Origin: an uncultured Granulicatella sp.
GTDB taxonomy: Bacteria; Bacillota; Bacilli; Lactobacillales; Aerococcaceae
Assembly: GCA_937891475.1 (NCBI GenBank)
Contig: CALATC010000094.1
Span: forward strand, 1-50,120
Direction of reading: 5' to 3'
Length of the DNA stretch: 50,120 nucleotides
The notes beneath the pieces were generated by a model. The model had not been told where the DNA came from and ran no database searches. It saw only the letters and a list, made by a program, of their open reading frames with translations. The stretch's first letter is position 1, and every line of letters begins with the position of its first letter. Shown in pieces: positions 27,386 to 36,293 of this stretch. The translations under genes and the position numbers were made by a program.

Positions 27386-27498
27386 AACGAACCTCCATAT
27401 TTAAAGTCTTCCCAGACTGTTGTTTCCTTAGCTTTTTACGTCTTCAAAGCTTGGACAAAAACAAAAAAGCCTTTTAACGTCATGCTTAGGACAATTTT
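27386..27498 (-). promoter_or_regulatory. Structured leader before the scaffold-capsid genes
   Basis: 113 bp without an ORF. It holds possible hairpins: AGTCT-GGGA-AGACT just before the GGAGG ribosome site, and AGCTTT / AAAAGCT further up. It may be a translational control or mRNA stabilising element for the most highly made proteins. Confidence 0.35.
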
Positions 27499-27747
27499 TT
27501 ATTTGAAAACTTTATTTGAAACTTTTGCATAAACATCTACATAAGTTTCGTTTTTGTCGCCATTGTGTGTGATTTCAGCATAATCTCCACATGGCTCATC
27601 AGAAGAAATCTCGTTCGTTCCTACTAACGCTTTCCAATTTTGAAGAGTTTTGCTAAACCAAACAACATAGCAATCTTTAGCTTTGATTTCACGTCCGGAT
27701 AATCGAGTAAACTCCTCTGATGCTAATTTTCTAGCTTTATCTAACAT
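27499..27747 (-). CDS. Hypothetical phage protein, DUF6275-like
   Basis: I chose ATG 27747, after AAAGGAGGG. The 82-aa protein has KARKLASEEFTRLSGREI and CYVVWFSKTLQNWKALVGT, a pattern I associate with a small protein family of streptococcal and enterococcal phages. The function is unknown. It follows a terminator and precedes the scaffold leader. Confidence 0.65.
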   Translation of the reverse strand: MLDKARKLASEEFTRLSGREIKAKDCYVVWFSKTLQNWKALVGTNEISSDEPCGDYAEITHNGDKNETYVDVYAKVSNKVFK

Positions 27748-27778
27748 ATACATCCCTCCTTTCATTTAAAAAAGTGTA

Positions 27779-27812
27779 CAAAAAAAGCACCTAACTATTG
27801 TTAAGTGCTTGG
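27779..27812 (-). terminator. Terminator in head operon
   Basis: AAGCACTTAAC / GTTAGGTGCTT hairpin with a run of seven T on the - strand, after the 77-aa gene. It may reduce transcription from the portal segment into the capsid segment, or be overcome by antitermination. Confidence 0.7.
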
Positions 27813-27838
27813 ATTGAGTTTTTATTGAATTTTTAAGG

Positions 27839-28072
27839 CTATAAAACTTTAGCTACATGCTTAATTATATCGTCTTCCCCAGTATATTTTTCGATACCTA
27901 AATTGTCTAATATAGCTATATACAACTCACGAAAAGTCAGTTTTGAAAAAGTTTCCAATTCATCATCATCTTTTAAAATAGATAGTTTCTCTGCTTTTTC
28001 TTCTGGACTTAAATCACTATCCAAAACAGTTGCTATCAATTTACATTTTTCAATCATTGCTAGTTTTTTCAT
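27839..28072 (-). CDS. Small acidic protein after MuF gene, candidate antidote
   Basis: A 77-aa helical acidic protein (DSDLSPEEKAEKLSILKDDDE). Its ATG overlaps the MuF stop (ATGA) and has its own GGAG. I do not recognise the family. Because the MuF protein ends in an HExxH domain, a coupled small acidic gene directly after it fits an immunity protein. This is inference from gene order. Confidence 0.65.
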   Translation of the reverse strand: MKKLAMIEKCKLIATVLDSDLSPEEKAEKLSILKDDDELETFSKLTFRELYIAILDNLGIEKYTGEDDIIKHVAKVL

Positions 28073-29574
28073 TGTACTTCGTCTCCTTTGTGGTAAATTT
28101 CATTATACTCTTTATTTATTAAACGTTTTAATCTCTTGATGTATTTCTCATCCACATTATAACGCTTATAAATATCTAATTCAATACGATAAGCATCCAA
28201 TTCCATCTTCCAACGTAAATCTGGATGCTTATAATAATACCGCATGCCTGGAAAACCGTATTTTATATCATCTAAAGCGTGTTGTCTCTCGTGCATCAAT
28301 GCAGAAAAACTAGCATTTTTATTAACTCGTATATGACCTTTATATCCAAACTCAGTATTCCCAGTAGAATAAACCATGTTTGAATCATCAGTAAAGAACA
28401 CTTCTATCCCCATACTTCTTAATTCGTCCAGTATTTTTTTCGTTTCTTCTGGATGACTGTCAAACATGCTTCCCATAACTTCTCGTATCGGATCATCAGT
28501 CGTGTGAAATTCTATAACTGGACCAAAGTACGCCTGTATTATTGACCGACACCACGGATGCATTGGCGGGCAATTCACGCCTGTTTCAAGACTATCTAAT
28601 GGGAATATCATACCGTTTAAATGTTCGCAGATAGTCGATGTTCGATTATCAAGAACCGCAACGTACTTCACGTGCTTAAGTCCCATCTTCTCCCATTGTT
28701 GTATCTTGGCTTGTGTATGGAACCTGTTAGCTTCAGTACGGATTAATCGTCTTGCTATATTCTTATTCAGTAAAAACGCATCATGCATATATTGCTCGAT
28801 TTCTCTTGCCATGTCGAGTTCGGACATACCAGTCATGGATTCAACTGTAAACAGCTGTTGCAACTTTTTAGCGAGCTGATCCGTATCTTTCCAGATCCGT
28901 TTAGAGTAATTATCTCCATGCCAGCTACTTTTTAGCAAAGTATCTACTTGAGCTTTATCGACTTCTTTTGTATCGATAATCTTAGGAGTAATGACTTCGC
29001 TTCCTTTAGGTGGCTTGACTTCCACATCTTTCGTCAACTTAATAAGTTTCTTAGGATTGTTATTCTCGTCAAGCATAACTGGCTCTGGTAGCTTTTCTTC
29101 TCGAATCTCAAGCAGATTGGCACGTTCTTCTTTATGAGTGTCTGTAATAATCTGCTTAAATAACTTCGTGCTTAGCTTCTCTTGTTGTTCTCCAACTTTT
29201 TTAGCTAATATCAATGCTTTAGTATGAAGAACATCGAGCCTACTAATACGAAACTGAATCGCAAGTAAGTCCAATGTCTTTTGCAAATACTTCTTTGTCT
29301 TCTTATCTTTGGTAGTCTTTACCATCTGATTCAAAAGAACCAATTCACTCACAGGCACTTCTTCTTTTAAAAGTTTAATAACCTTCTCGATGTCGTAACC
29401 AGTTTTCGTTTTAGCTCGTTTGACTAGTGCTAATATCTCGTTGGTTAACAAGTTCTTTGCATAATCATAAGCCGAATCAATAAGTTTTTCAGTTTGTTCA
29501 GCGTTTAAGAACATCTTAACAGAATCACGAATCGCACGTTTTTTCCAGTAGTCGTTCTCGTTATCCTTCTTCAT
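28069..29574 (-). CDS. MuF minor capsid protein with C-terminal HExxH domain
   Basis: A 501-aa protein. The MuF-type domain (about 255-348) holds RLIRTEANRFHTQA and VLDNRTSTICEHLNG ... CPPMHPWCRS. After it, about 355-501 form an extra domain with HERQH at 428-432 and MELDAY (Glu458) 26 residues later, the layout of a zinc peptidase. MuF proteins are packed in the capsid and can carry polymorphic toxin or effector domains. It overlaps the portal gene by 14 bp. Confidence 0.85.
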   Translation of the reverse strand: MKKDNENDYWKKRAIRDSVKMFLNAEQTEKLIDSAYDYAKNLLTNEILALVKRAKTKTGYDIEKVIKLLKEEVPVSELVLLNQMVKTTKDKKTKKYLQKTLDLLAIQFRISRLDVLHTKALILAKKVGEQQEKLSTKLFKQIITDTHKEERANLLEIREEKLPEPVMLDENNNPKKLIKLTKDVEVKPPKGSEVITPKIIDTKEVDKAQVDTLLKSSWHGDNYSKRIWKDTDQLAKKLQQLFTVESMTGMSELDMAREIEQYMHDAFLLNKNIARRLIRTEANRFHTQAKIQQWEKMGLKHVKYVAVLDNRTSTICEHLNGMIFPLDSLETGVNCPPMHPWCRSIIQAYFGPVIEFHTTDDPIREVMGSMFDSHPEETKKILDELRSMGIEVFFTDDSNMVYSTGNTEFGYKGHIRVNKNASFSALMHERQHALDDIKYGFPGMRYYYKHPDLRWKMELDAYRIELDIYKRYNVDEKYIKRLKRLINKEYNEIYHKGDEVQ

Positions 29575-30925
29575 CTGCTTCTACCTCATCGAATTTCGGT
29601 AGTGTGCCGTTGCCCAAGGCTTGCTGTTGATTCTGGATAGACTTGCTTTGTTCTTCTTCGAGTTTCTGTAACTGTTCTGCTGGGTCGTCAATATCTGGTA
29701 ACCAACCGATTAGTGTTTCAAGCGGTAGAATACCTTTCAGTTGATTGATGATACTTGCTAAGTCATTAGTGTTGATTGGTAGGTTTGGTTTAAATGTAAT
29801 CTTTACATCTGATATATCAATGTTAGAACCTTTTGTATTTAGGATATTACGCATCAATTCTAGGCGTTTACGCAACGACTTACTCATATATCTAGTCTTG
29901 ATACTTAATAGCTGTAGCAAGCCAAATAGCTTATATTTCATTGCTTCACCAGAAACATTACCTGCAAAGTGTTCATCTGTCATCGATGGAATGTAGCTGA
30001 ATTTATGAATATCATCTAATAATGATTGTCTTAAGACTTCGTTATCAGCTTCTTTAATCTCTTTGATTAGCCATTTTAAATCGCTATCTTTTTCAGTCGT
30101 TTCAATGATTGAATCGTGAGTTAGATTGTCTTCACCAAGTGTAAATCCTTTAATAAATAGAATAGAGTTCACTCGTTGCTCACTCTCGTTGATTCGGTCT
30201 GATTGCAATAGATTATATGCATCAAATTGCGATATTTGTTGTTCAAAATCGCCTTGGCGTTCTTCATTGTTACGATACTCTACAACAGGAACAGCACCAA
30301 AATAATGCTCAGATTCTTCAAATAATGTCATCTGTCCTTTTGATAAACCTTTCGCATGATAAGTATAAATTTTATCTTCTGTGTATACGTTGATTAAGTA
30401 ATAATTCAATGAGCCATCAAGTTTGAATCGTTGTTGATAATGCACGCCAAATAATGGATTTTTATCTACCGTATCATCTGTCACCACGAATATCCCTCGT
30501 GGGTCTATTGACTTGATTCTAATTTCTGTATCTCCTTCATCAACTGGAGCTAAGTACATCAACTCATAGCCAATCCCAAATACAGATAAGTCTTTCTCCA
30601 ATTCAGTATCGTGACTGACAATATCCATTCTGCTATACTCATCTAAAATCTTGTCCACTTGTGAACCAGCATAAGCAATTGGATTACCTACCAAGAAACC
30701 AGTCGCAATATCAACGATGTACTTAGCATGATTGGCTACGATTTTATGATTCGGAATATTTGGATTTCCAAATGTACGATTTGAAATATCTTGTTTACCA
30801 TCGTAATAATCCGACAACTTTTTTAATCTAGCCAATGTGCCTTGATGCTGTTTGATGCAATATTCTAAAATTTCTGGTGTTGGAATACCATCTGCCATCA
30901 ACTCTTTATCTAACGTTATTGTCAT
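29561..30925 (-). CDS. Portal protein (SPP1 gp6-like)
   Basis: A 454-aa portal. YYDGKQDISNRTF near residue 42 and GFLVGNPIAY near 97 are hallmarks of the SPP1 Gp6 family. It forms the dodecameric DNA gate of the head. It sits between the large terminase and the MuF protein. Confidence 0.92.
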   Translation of the reverse strand: MTITLDKELMADGIPTPEILEYCIKQHQGTLARLKKLSDYYDGKQDISNRTFGNPNIPNHKIVANHAKYIVDIATGFLVGNPIAYAGSQVDKILDEYSRMDIVSHDTELEKDLSVFGIGYELMYLAPVDEGDTEIRIKSIDPRGIFVVTDDTVDKNPLFGVHYQQRFKLDGSLNYYLINVYTEDKIYTYHAKGLSKGQMTLFEESEHYFGAVPVVEYRNNEERQGDFEQQISQFDAYNLLQSDRINESEQRVNSILFIKGFTLGEDNLTHDSIIETTEKDSDLKWLIKEIKEADNEVLRQSLLDDIHKFSYIPSMTDEHFAGNVSGEAMKYKLFGLLQLLSIKTRYMSKSLRKRLELMRNILNTKGSNIDISDVKITFKPNLPINTNDLASIINQLKGILPLETLIGWLPDIDDPAEQLQKLEEEQSKSIQNQQQALGNGTLPKFDEVEADEEG

Positions 30926-30936
30926 TGTTTACCTCC

Positions 30937-32238
30937 TTATCTTATTCCTAATAATGATTTGCTCTTGACGATTGCTTTACCAGATTCAATACATTGAAGA
31001 CTGTATCGTAAAGCATCCATTAAGTGATTGTTTTTGTCCTCTGGCTTATTGAGCCAATTTCCTTCTTTATCCTGTTGATAGCAATAGCTGTAAAACTCAT
31101 CCATGATATTGTTACACGATGGATGCACAAAAATAGCGTATCCTTGTAACTTAGATACGCCTGCCATGATACTATCTTTACCTTTACGACTTTCTTTAAT
31201 ACGACTAATTCCATACTCTGTACGCAATTCTTGAATCAGTCGTGGCTCTGCACTGTCAGCAATGATTGCTGATTTAGCATAGCCTTTTGTTTTAATTAAT
31301 TCGGCTACTTGTTTAGTAATCAAACCAATCTTGTAACCTTCATCAAATACGTAAATTTCTTTATTCGCTTCATCAATTAACGAGCAACAAAGAGCTGTCG
31401 GGTCGTGAGTGAATCCAAAGTCTAGTCCGATTGCTAATTCATATCGACCTGTTTCTAGTAACTCATCTTTGTTAAAATCCTTAACAGTCACGTTCTCATA
31501 AATGAGTCCTTCAGCTACGCCCCATTCGCCATCACATACGATTCTGGCACGCCTTGGATTCGTAATATATAAATCTTCATATCGTTTAATATCGACTTCA
31601 TCAAGCCATTCGTTGCATCTGAATGTAGTAGTGATAGCAAATGTATCATCACGCCTTGTGTCTTCATCAAAGAATACTCGCTTAAGCCAGTGGCGTTCGT
31701 TCCACGGATTGAAGCTGATGGTTACTTGTTTAAAGAAATCTGGTGCATCGATGCTACCACGAATTGATTCTACTACTGTACTGAATTTGTCTTCCGTTTC
31801 GACTTGGTAGCATTCCTCAAACCAAGCCCAGCAAAGAGAACCAACATCTACTGTAATCGATGTGATTTTTAATTCGTCATCTAATCCTCGGAACAATATC
31901 TTTTGCCCAGTATCAATCACAGTGATTTCTGGTAGCGACTCGTTAAACTTAAACTTATGAGCTACTTTCAAACGATTCACTGCCCACTTGAAATCTGTAT
32001 AAGTCGATTGCTTATTCGTATTAGAATACCTACGAACGACTAACAGATTTGACCATGGATATTTCAACAAGCGAACAATAAAGTTTAACGCAATTGTCTT
32101 CGACTTCTTAGAACCACGAGATCCTTTTACAACTCTATAGAAGTTTCTTGATTTCCAAAAAGCACCATAACCAGATCCGACCATTTTCGGTAAATCTATG
32201 ACTGTATCGTTTGGCTTAATCTGGTATGTCGGATTCAT
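30937..32238 (-). CDS. terL: Terminase large subunit
   Basis: A 433-aa packaging motor. Walker A is in GSRGSKKSKT (39-48), Walker B near WFEECYQVE, and the nuclease domain holds GLDFGFTHDPTA and IIADSAEP. This fits the PBSX/SPP1 terminase_3 group, usually headful (pac) packaging. It overlaps terS by 23 bp. Confidence 0.93.
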   Translation of the reverse strand: MNPTYQIKPNDTVIDLPKMVGSGYGAFWKSRNFYRVVKGSRGSKKSKTIALNFIVRLLKYPWSNLLVVRRYSNTNKQSTYTDFKWAVNRLKVAHKFKFNESLPEITVIDTGQKILFRGLDDELKITSITVDVGSLCWAWFEECYQVETEDKFSTVVESIRGSIDAPDFFKQVTISFNPWNERHWLKRVFFDEDTRRDDTFAITTTFRCNEWLDEVDIKRYEDLYITNPRRARIVCDGEWGVAEGLIYENVTVKDFNKDELLETGRYELAIGLDFGFTHDPTALCCSLIDEANKEIYVFDEGYKIGLITKQVAELIKTKGYAKSAIIADSAEPRLIQELRTEYGISRIKESRKGKDSIMAGVSKLQGYAIFVHPSCNNIMDEFYSYCYQQDKEGNWLNKPEDKNNHLMDALRYSLQCIESGKAIVKSKSLLGIR

Positions 32239-32647
32239 TCGTAAACACCACCGCTCCAGTTACCTCGACCTCGGACTTGTCTGTCCATAATCTATATCGT
32301 TTTCCTAATAGCTCGGCCGCCTTGATTCTGTCTTTAGCACCTACATCAATCTCAGTTATCACTTGTCCAGATTCTCCAACACTTTTTAGCGTTTGTTCCG
32401 TCATTTCTCCACGCATCACAGCAGACAAATATTTTAATACTTCTTGCTGATCCGCTATCTTTTCGGATTCGATTTCTTTCAACCGCTCATCTATATAGTT
32501 TTTAATGTCAAGTTTTGACAAGTTTTCCGAGCCTATTCTATTCGCTGTTTTCTTGCTATATCCTGCTTTTATCGCTGATTCTGTAGCATTTCCGCTGACG
32601 ATGTACTCATCAGCAAACTTTTTTTGTTTCAGTGTCAATTGTGCCAA
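32216..32647 (-). CDS. terS: Terminase small subunit
   Basis: A 143-aa protein with LTLKQKKFADEYIVSGNATESAIKAGYS, the HTH of the Terminase_2 family. TTG start after GGTGG. It recognises the packaging site. No HNH gene lies nearby, consistent with pac packaging. Confidence 0.9.
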   Translation of the reverse strand: MAQLTLKQKKFADEYIVSGNATESAIKAGYSKKTANRIGSENLSKLDIKNYIDERLKEIESEKIADQQEVLKYLSAVMRGEMTEQTLKSVGESGQVITEIDVGAKDRIKAAELLGKRYRLWTDKSEVEVTGAVVFTNESDIPD

Positions 32648-32670
32648 TTTTCCACCACCTCTCTCATAAA

Positions 32671-32699
32671 ATAAAAAGAGCCTTCATTAAGAAGACTCT
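32671..32699 (-). terminator. Terminator between early and late genes
   Basis: AGAGTCTTC / GAAGGCTCT with a TTAAT loop and a T-run, only about 24 bp before terS. No promoter fits between it and terS. Confidence 0.65.
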
Positions 32700-32824
32700 C
32701 GTGTTTGATAAGACAGCAAAAAATAAGGAAAGGAGACCAAAAAATCTGTCTTATCGCACAATTTCTATACTACAAGTATAGATAGAAAAAAAGGAAAATG
32801 ATACTCGTTTTTTTTTCACTCATT
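32700..32824. promoter_or_regulatory. Late control region with stacked inverted repeats
   Basis: Two inverted repeats: GATAAGACAG / CTGTCTTATC (32707-32716, 32746-32755) and TCTATAC / GTATAGA (32764-32770, 32776-32782). It lies directly downstream of the ArpU-like gene. It is likely the late promoter or antitermination region. Confidence 0.5.
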
Positions 32825-33250
32825 TTAATCATCACTTGTATTGCATAATCCTACTTTATTTCCGAATTTTTCAAGCACTTGATAACGTACTTGATACACT
32901 TTCTTAACACTAATCCCAAGCATGATAGCAACAGTAGACCAAGAGTTTAATCCGTCATTCTGAAAGAATCTGCAATTAATTACTTTGAGTGTATCGTCCG
33001 ATGATTCCTCTATAATACTTGTAATAGCGTTGTATGCTCGTTCTAAGAATTGTAGTTTTTTATCACTCATTTCTCGTATCACTTGAATTTCTAGAGATTT
33101 ACTCATAATGTTCGACTTACCGCCACCAACATTTTCATCTAACTCTCGAATCGACAATTCAGCTTTCCTTAAATTAATCTTCTTCTGATAATTATGATAA
33201 TCTGCAAATAATTCTTCAAAATAAGCCAATTGTCTCTTACTTAATGTCAT
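32825..33250 (-). CDS. Late transcription regulator, ArpU/DUF722-like
   Basis: A 141-aa protein: a helical N-terminal half, then a sigma-like HTH (CRFFQNDGLNSWSTVAIMLG ISVKKVYQVRYQVLEKF). Proteins of this type lie at the end of the early operon before terS and switch on late genes. It probably acts at 32648-32824. Confidence 0.78.
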   Translation of the reverse strand: MTLSKRQLAYFEELFADYHNYQKKINLRKAELSIRELDENVGGGKSNIMSKSLEIQVIREMSDKKLQFLERAYNAITSIIEESSDDTLKVINCRFFQNDGLNSWSTVAIMLGISVKKVYQVRYQVLEKFGNKVGLCNTSDD

Positions 33251-33258
33251 CGCATCAC

Positions 33259-33486
33259 CTACTTCAATAAATCAATATTTTCTGGTCTGAACCCAAACCA
33301 CGCTTCACCATTCTCTACTACTACGACTGGTAATGTTTGAAAACCTAACGATTTAACATACTCTCTGGCTTCCTCGTTATCAGTAGTATCAATTGTTTCA
33401 TACTCGATATTCAATGCATCCATATATCTCTTTGTCATGATACATTGTGGACATTTTTTCTTTGTGTACACTTTTACTTTATTCAT
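33259..33486 (-). CDS. Glutaredoxin-like protein (NrdH type)
   Basis: A 75-aa thioredoxin-fold protein with CPQC (14-17), TLPVV and the C-terminal GFRPENI of NrdH redoxins. It would donate electrons to a ribonucleotide reductase, probably the host's. Its start overlaps the methyltransferase stop. Confidence 0.88.
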   Translation of the reverse strand: MNKVKVYTKKKCPQCIMTKRYMDALNIEYETIDTTDNEEAREYVKSLGFQTLPVVVVENGEAWFGFRPENIDLLK

Positions 33487-34649
33487 TCCTCATCCTCCTT
33501 AAAATGTTTCGCAATCTCAGCAATCACATTTACAGTAACGCTGTTACCAGCTTGCTTGTACAATTGGCTGTTTGATGTTACTGCTTGAGCTTTATCAAAA
33601 GCCGAATCTGGAAATCCTTGCAATCGCCAGCACTCTCTAGGCGTTAGTCTTCTAATACGGTAGTCAGATCCGACCACTCCTTGTTGTTCTGATGCTAGTA
33701 GTGTATTTGCAATCTGATTGCCTACTCTACCTCTTTTAGTCTTCGAATTAATATTAGCGATATTCACGCTATCTCCAACACTAGCTTCAGCATAGCCTTT
33801 CGTTGTAGCTTCACGTATTTTCAGTTTCTTATCTTGCAATAAAATTCCGTGCTGATCCTGAGCAGTTAGTGTAAACATCGGCTCTCCATTTGTTTTGAAT
33901 CGTCTACCGTTTTGTCGTTTATTCACTCGTTCTGGTGTGAGTACTGGAATAGCGACTTGTTTAGGCACTTTATAATCTGTTGCCATTAACGCTCCAACAA
34001 TACCGTTTTTATCGTACACCAAAGTTCTTGTTCCTTTGCTACTCCCGTTCGGGTTCTTAGTATTCCCAATAACTTTTATCTTCGATTCTGTACCAAATTT
34101 CGCATCTTCTCGTCCGATAGGAAAAATTCTTCTGGTACACTCTCCTCTAAGATGTCCGATAATAAACACACGTTCCCTGTTCTGGGGGACTCCAAAATTT
34201 TTGCTGTTAAGCACTTGCCATTCCACGTTGTACCCCAGTTCATCCAAGATTCTGAGCATGGTCTCGAAAGTATCCCCTTTTTGATGATTGAGAAGTCCTT
34301 TGACATTTTCAAGGAATAAATAGCGAGGTCTGAGAATAGATGCGAACCTAGCGATTTCAAAAAATAGAGTTCCTCGAGTATCTTCGAAACCTCGTCTGTT
34401 TCCTGCAATTGAGAAAGCTTGGCACGGAAATCCGCCACAGATAATGTCCACACCTCGGATTCCTCGAATAAACTCGTCTGATACTTGTGTAATGTCATGT
34501 AATTCAATCTCCCCCTCTGTGTTGTGTATCGCCTTGTAAGATTCCCTAGCAAATTTATCAATCTCACAGAATCCAATGCATTCATGTCCTGCAGATTCCA
34601 TTCCTAGTCTGAATCCACCGATGCCTGCAAATAAATCTAGGAATTTCAT
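33483..34649 (-). CDS. DNA cytosine-5 methyltransferase
   Basis: A 388-aa C5 methylase. Motif I is LDLFAGIGGFRLGME, the catalytic PCQ is at 75-77 (Cys76), ENVKG is near 114, and a C-terminal GNSVTVNVI forms motif X. No restriction enzyme is nearby, so it is an orphan that probably guards phage DNA from host restriction. The target recognition region is at about 220-310; its specificity is not readable. Confidence 0.93.
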   Translation of the reverse strand: MKFLDLFAGIGGFRLGMESAGHECIGFCEIDKFARESYKAIHNTEGEIELHDITQVSDEFIRGIRGVDIICGGFPCQAFSIAGNRRGFEDTRGTLFFEIARFASILRPRYLFLENVKGLLNHQKGDTFETMLRILDELGYNVEWQVLNSKNFGVPQNRERVFIIGHLRGECTRRIFPIGREDAKFGTESKIKVIGNTKNPNGSSKGTRTLVYDKNGIVGALMATDYKVPKQVAIPVLTPERVNKRQNGRRFKTNGEPMFTLTAQDQHGILLQDKKLKIREATTKGYAEASVGDSVNIANINSKTKRGRVGNQIANTLLASEQQGVVGSDYRIRRLTPRECWRLQGFPDSAFDKAQAVTSNSQLYKQAGNSVTVNVIAEIAKHFKEDEE

Positions 34650-35149
34650 TCATCCACCCACAATCGTTTGATTTCATCTCCGAATAGTTCTATAGCACGT
34701 ATAGCGTCCTCACGATTTTTGAAGCATCCAAAACTTTCAAAAGGTTGCACATCGATATACCACTTCAATAGCAATTCACTTGACTCATGATTGAATACAA
34801 TAAAATATTTCACTTTAACTTTATCTTTCCAATCAGGCTTCCAATCGCCATTACATTTATCACGAAACTGCTTGAATCTCATTAGCAACTCACGTTTGTA
34901 ACGTTCTCTTTCCGCTTCTTTTCTAGTTTTAAAAACATTTCCTTGCGACAAAGCATCATGGTCAAAGGCGTAATTTTGCCACAAGCCATCTACAACATTT
35001 CCAGTGTCGGTCAATAAAAAATATTTATCGCCGTATTTAAAGGGAAATCCTAATTCTTTCTGTTTTTCAAACTCCAACTCTTTCAGTAATTCTATTTTTC
35101 TGTTTTCTAGTCCTTTAATTTCGTTTTCTAATTTTTCAATTCTACTCAT
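34646..35149 (-). CDS. Hypothetical protein, 167 aa
   Basis: An N-terminal coiled-coil (about 1-32) leads to an alpha/beta domain with FKYGDKYFLLTDTGNV and RKEAERERYKRELL, a pattern seen in small phage proteins of unknown function. It overlaps the methyltransferase start by 4 bp (ATGA). Confidence 0.65.
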   Translation of the reverse strand: MSRIEKLENEIKGLENRKIELLKELEFEKQKELGFPFKYGDKYFLLTDTGNVVDGLWQNYAFDHDALSQGNVFKTRKEAERERYKRELLMRFKQFRDKCNGDWKPDWKDKVKVKYFIVFNHESSELLLKWYIDVQPFESFGCFKNREDAIRAIELFGDEIKRLWVDE

Positions 35150-35150
35150 C

Positions 35151-35606
35151 TTACTTTGTCTCCTTCATCAACGGATTAATTGCCATTGACAAACAAGTTT
35201 CAAACTCAAAACCATTCATAAAACAACGTTCCATCAATCCCATGGTAATTAATCCGATATACATCATTTCATCTTTAGTATGACCTGTTATAATCGCCCA
35301 TTTCAATCCATCTACTAAATGTTCTAATGTTCTCGATTCCGATTCAAATATTTTCAGTACTGATTCTTGAGGTATTTGTTTTAATCGAGCTTTTAAGTGG
35401 TAAAAATTATTCTTTCCTCTAGCTAGATGAGAACAATCAATTCCTAATTTTTCTTTCAACACTTCTGCACCAAAGCTATTTGGTGTAGATTTTCCGTTTT
35501 CCCAATTGCAGATACAAGCATCACTAACATTTAAAAACTTAGCCATTTGCTTTTGATTCATTCCTTTTTCTTTACGAATCGCTTTTAATTGTTGTCCAAA
35601 TTCCAT
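35151..35606 (-). CDS. HTH (Xre) protein, 151 aa
   Basis: The N-terminal HTH is KGMNQKQMAKFLNVSDACICNWENGKSTP (about 15-43). The C-terminal 80 residues have no known motif. It may control the early genes or the methylase. Confidence 0.75.
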   Translation of the reverse strand: MEFGQQLKAIRKEKGMNQKQMAKFLNVSDACICNWENGKSTPNSFGAEVLKEKLGIDCSHLARGKNNFYHLKARLKQIPQESVLKIFESESRTLEHLVDGLKWAIITGHTKDEMMYIGLITMGLMERCFMNGFEFETCLSMAINPLMKETK

Positions 35607-35619
35607 ATTTTTTCTCCTC

Positions 35620-35949
35620 TCACAACATTATTGTAATCCAATCATATCTAGTTCTAAGAAATAAACTTTCTTTCGTGAAAGTCACTTTTATAACATCGTC
35701 ATCCACAATAATTTCAGAAACAATGTTAACTCCATTAAAAATGAAATCTAACACTGGAAAGTAAGAGTATGGAGTTATTTGTGTATGAAAATAATAACAT
35801 TTCATTAATCTATGAAGTTGCCAATAAATATCTTCATCAAAATCTCTAACTGTTTTCCAACCTGCCCATTTAATATAATCAAGAATCTTAAATTCAATTT
35901 CTAACTTATCTTTTCCAGCAAGGTGTTCAATGTAATTAATTATGCTCAT
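35620..35949 (-). CDS. Hypothetical protein, paralogue of next gene, 109 aa
   Basis: I chose ATG 35949, which overlaps the upstream stop (ATGA) and has GGAG. The protein shares the pattern DKLxxxF, YxxWAG, LHxLM and Y..P..Y with the 115-aa neighbour, so the pair is a tandem duplication. The family is unknown. Confidence 0.65.
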   Translation of the reverse strand: MSIINYIEHLAGKDKLEIEFKILDYIKWAGWKTVRDFDEDIYWQLHRLMKCYYFHTQITPYSYFPVLDFIFNGVNIVSEIIVDDDVIKVTFTKESLFLRTRYDWITIML

Positions 35950-36293
35950 TCTGCACTCTCCATAGCTTCCGCAATTCTCACTAACCAATCTTCTTTTTCA
36001 CGTTCTTCTTTTGTCCAATCGCAAAAATCAACTATAATCACTGTTCCTATTATCGTAAATGACGGAATAATTCTAGTGTATTTTGTTAACGGTACAATTG
36101 ACGATTTCGATTCAATTACGCTTAAATAGTTCATTAATCCATGCAGTTTATCAGTCACATCTTCTAATACATCTTCTATTTGTTCGAACGGAATCCCCGC
36201 CCATTCCATATATTCTGTAACAGGAAAACTGACTGCCAACTTATCTTCCTCTACTATTTCTTGTAAGAATCTAATAAATGTTTTGTTTTCCAT
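35946..36293 (-). CDS. Hypothetical protein, paralogue of next gene, 115 aa
   Basis: An alpha/beta protein, KLAVSFPVTEYMEWAGIPFE, similar in layout to the next gene down. It overlaps both neighbours by 1-4 bp. The function is unknown. Confidence 0.65.
   Translation of the reverse strand: MENKTFIRFLQEIVEEDKLAVSFPVTEYMEWAGIPFEQIEDVLEDVTDKLHGLMNYLSVIESKSSIVPLTKYTRIIPSFTIIGTVIIVDFCDWTKEEREKEDWLVRIAEAMESAE

Noticed and set aside
10480..33670. Recurring CAGATCCG in many late genes
   Set aside because: The copies lie in coding DNA in unlike contexts, with no fixed spacing, and are probably codon effects.
34076..34585. A 169-codon - strand ORF within the methyltransferase
   Set aside because: It is a second frame of a clear C5 methylase with all motifs; it has no RBS and no sensible composition.
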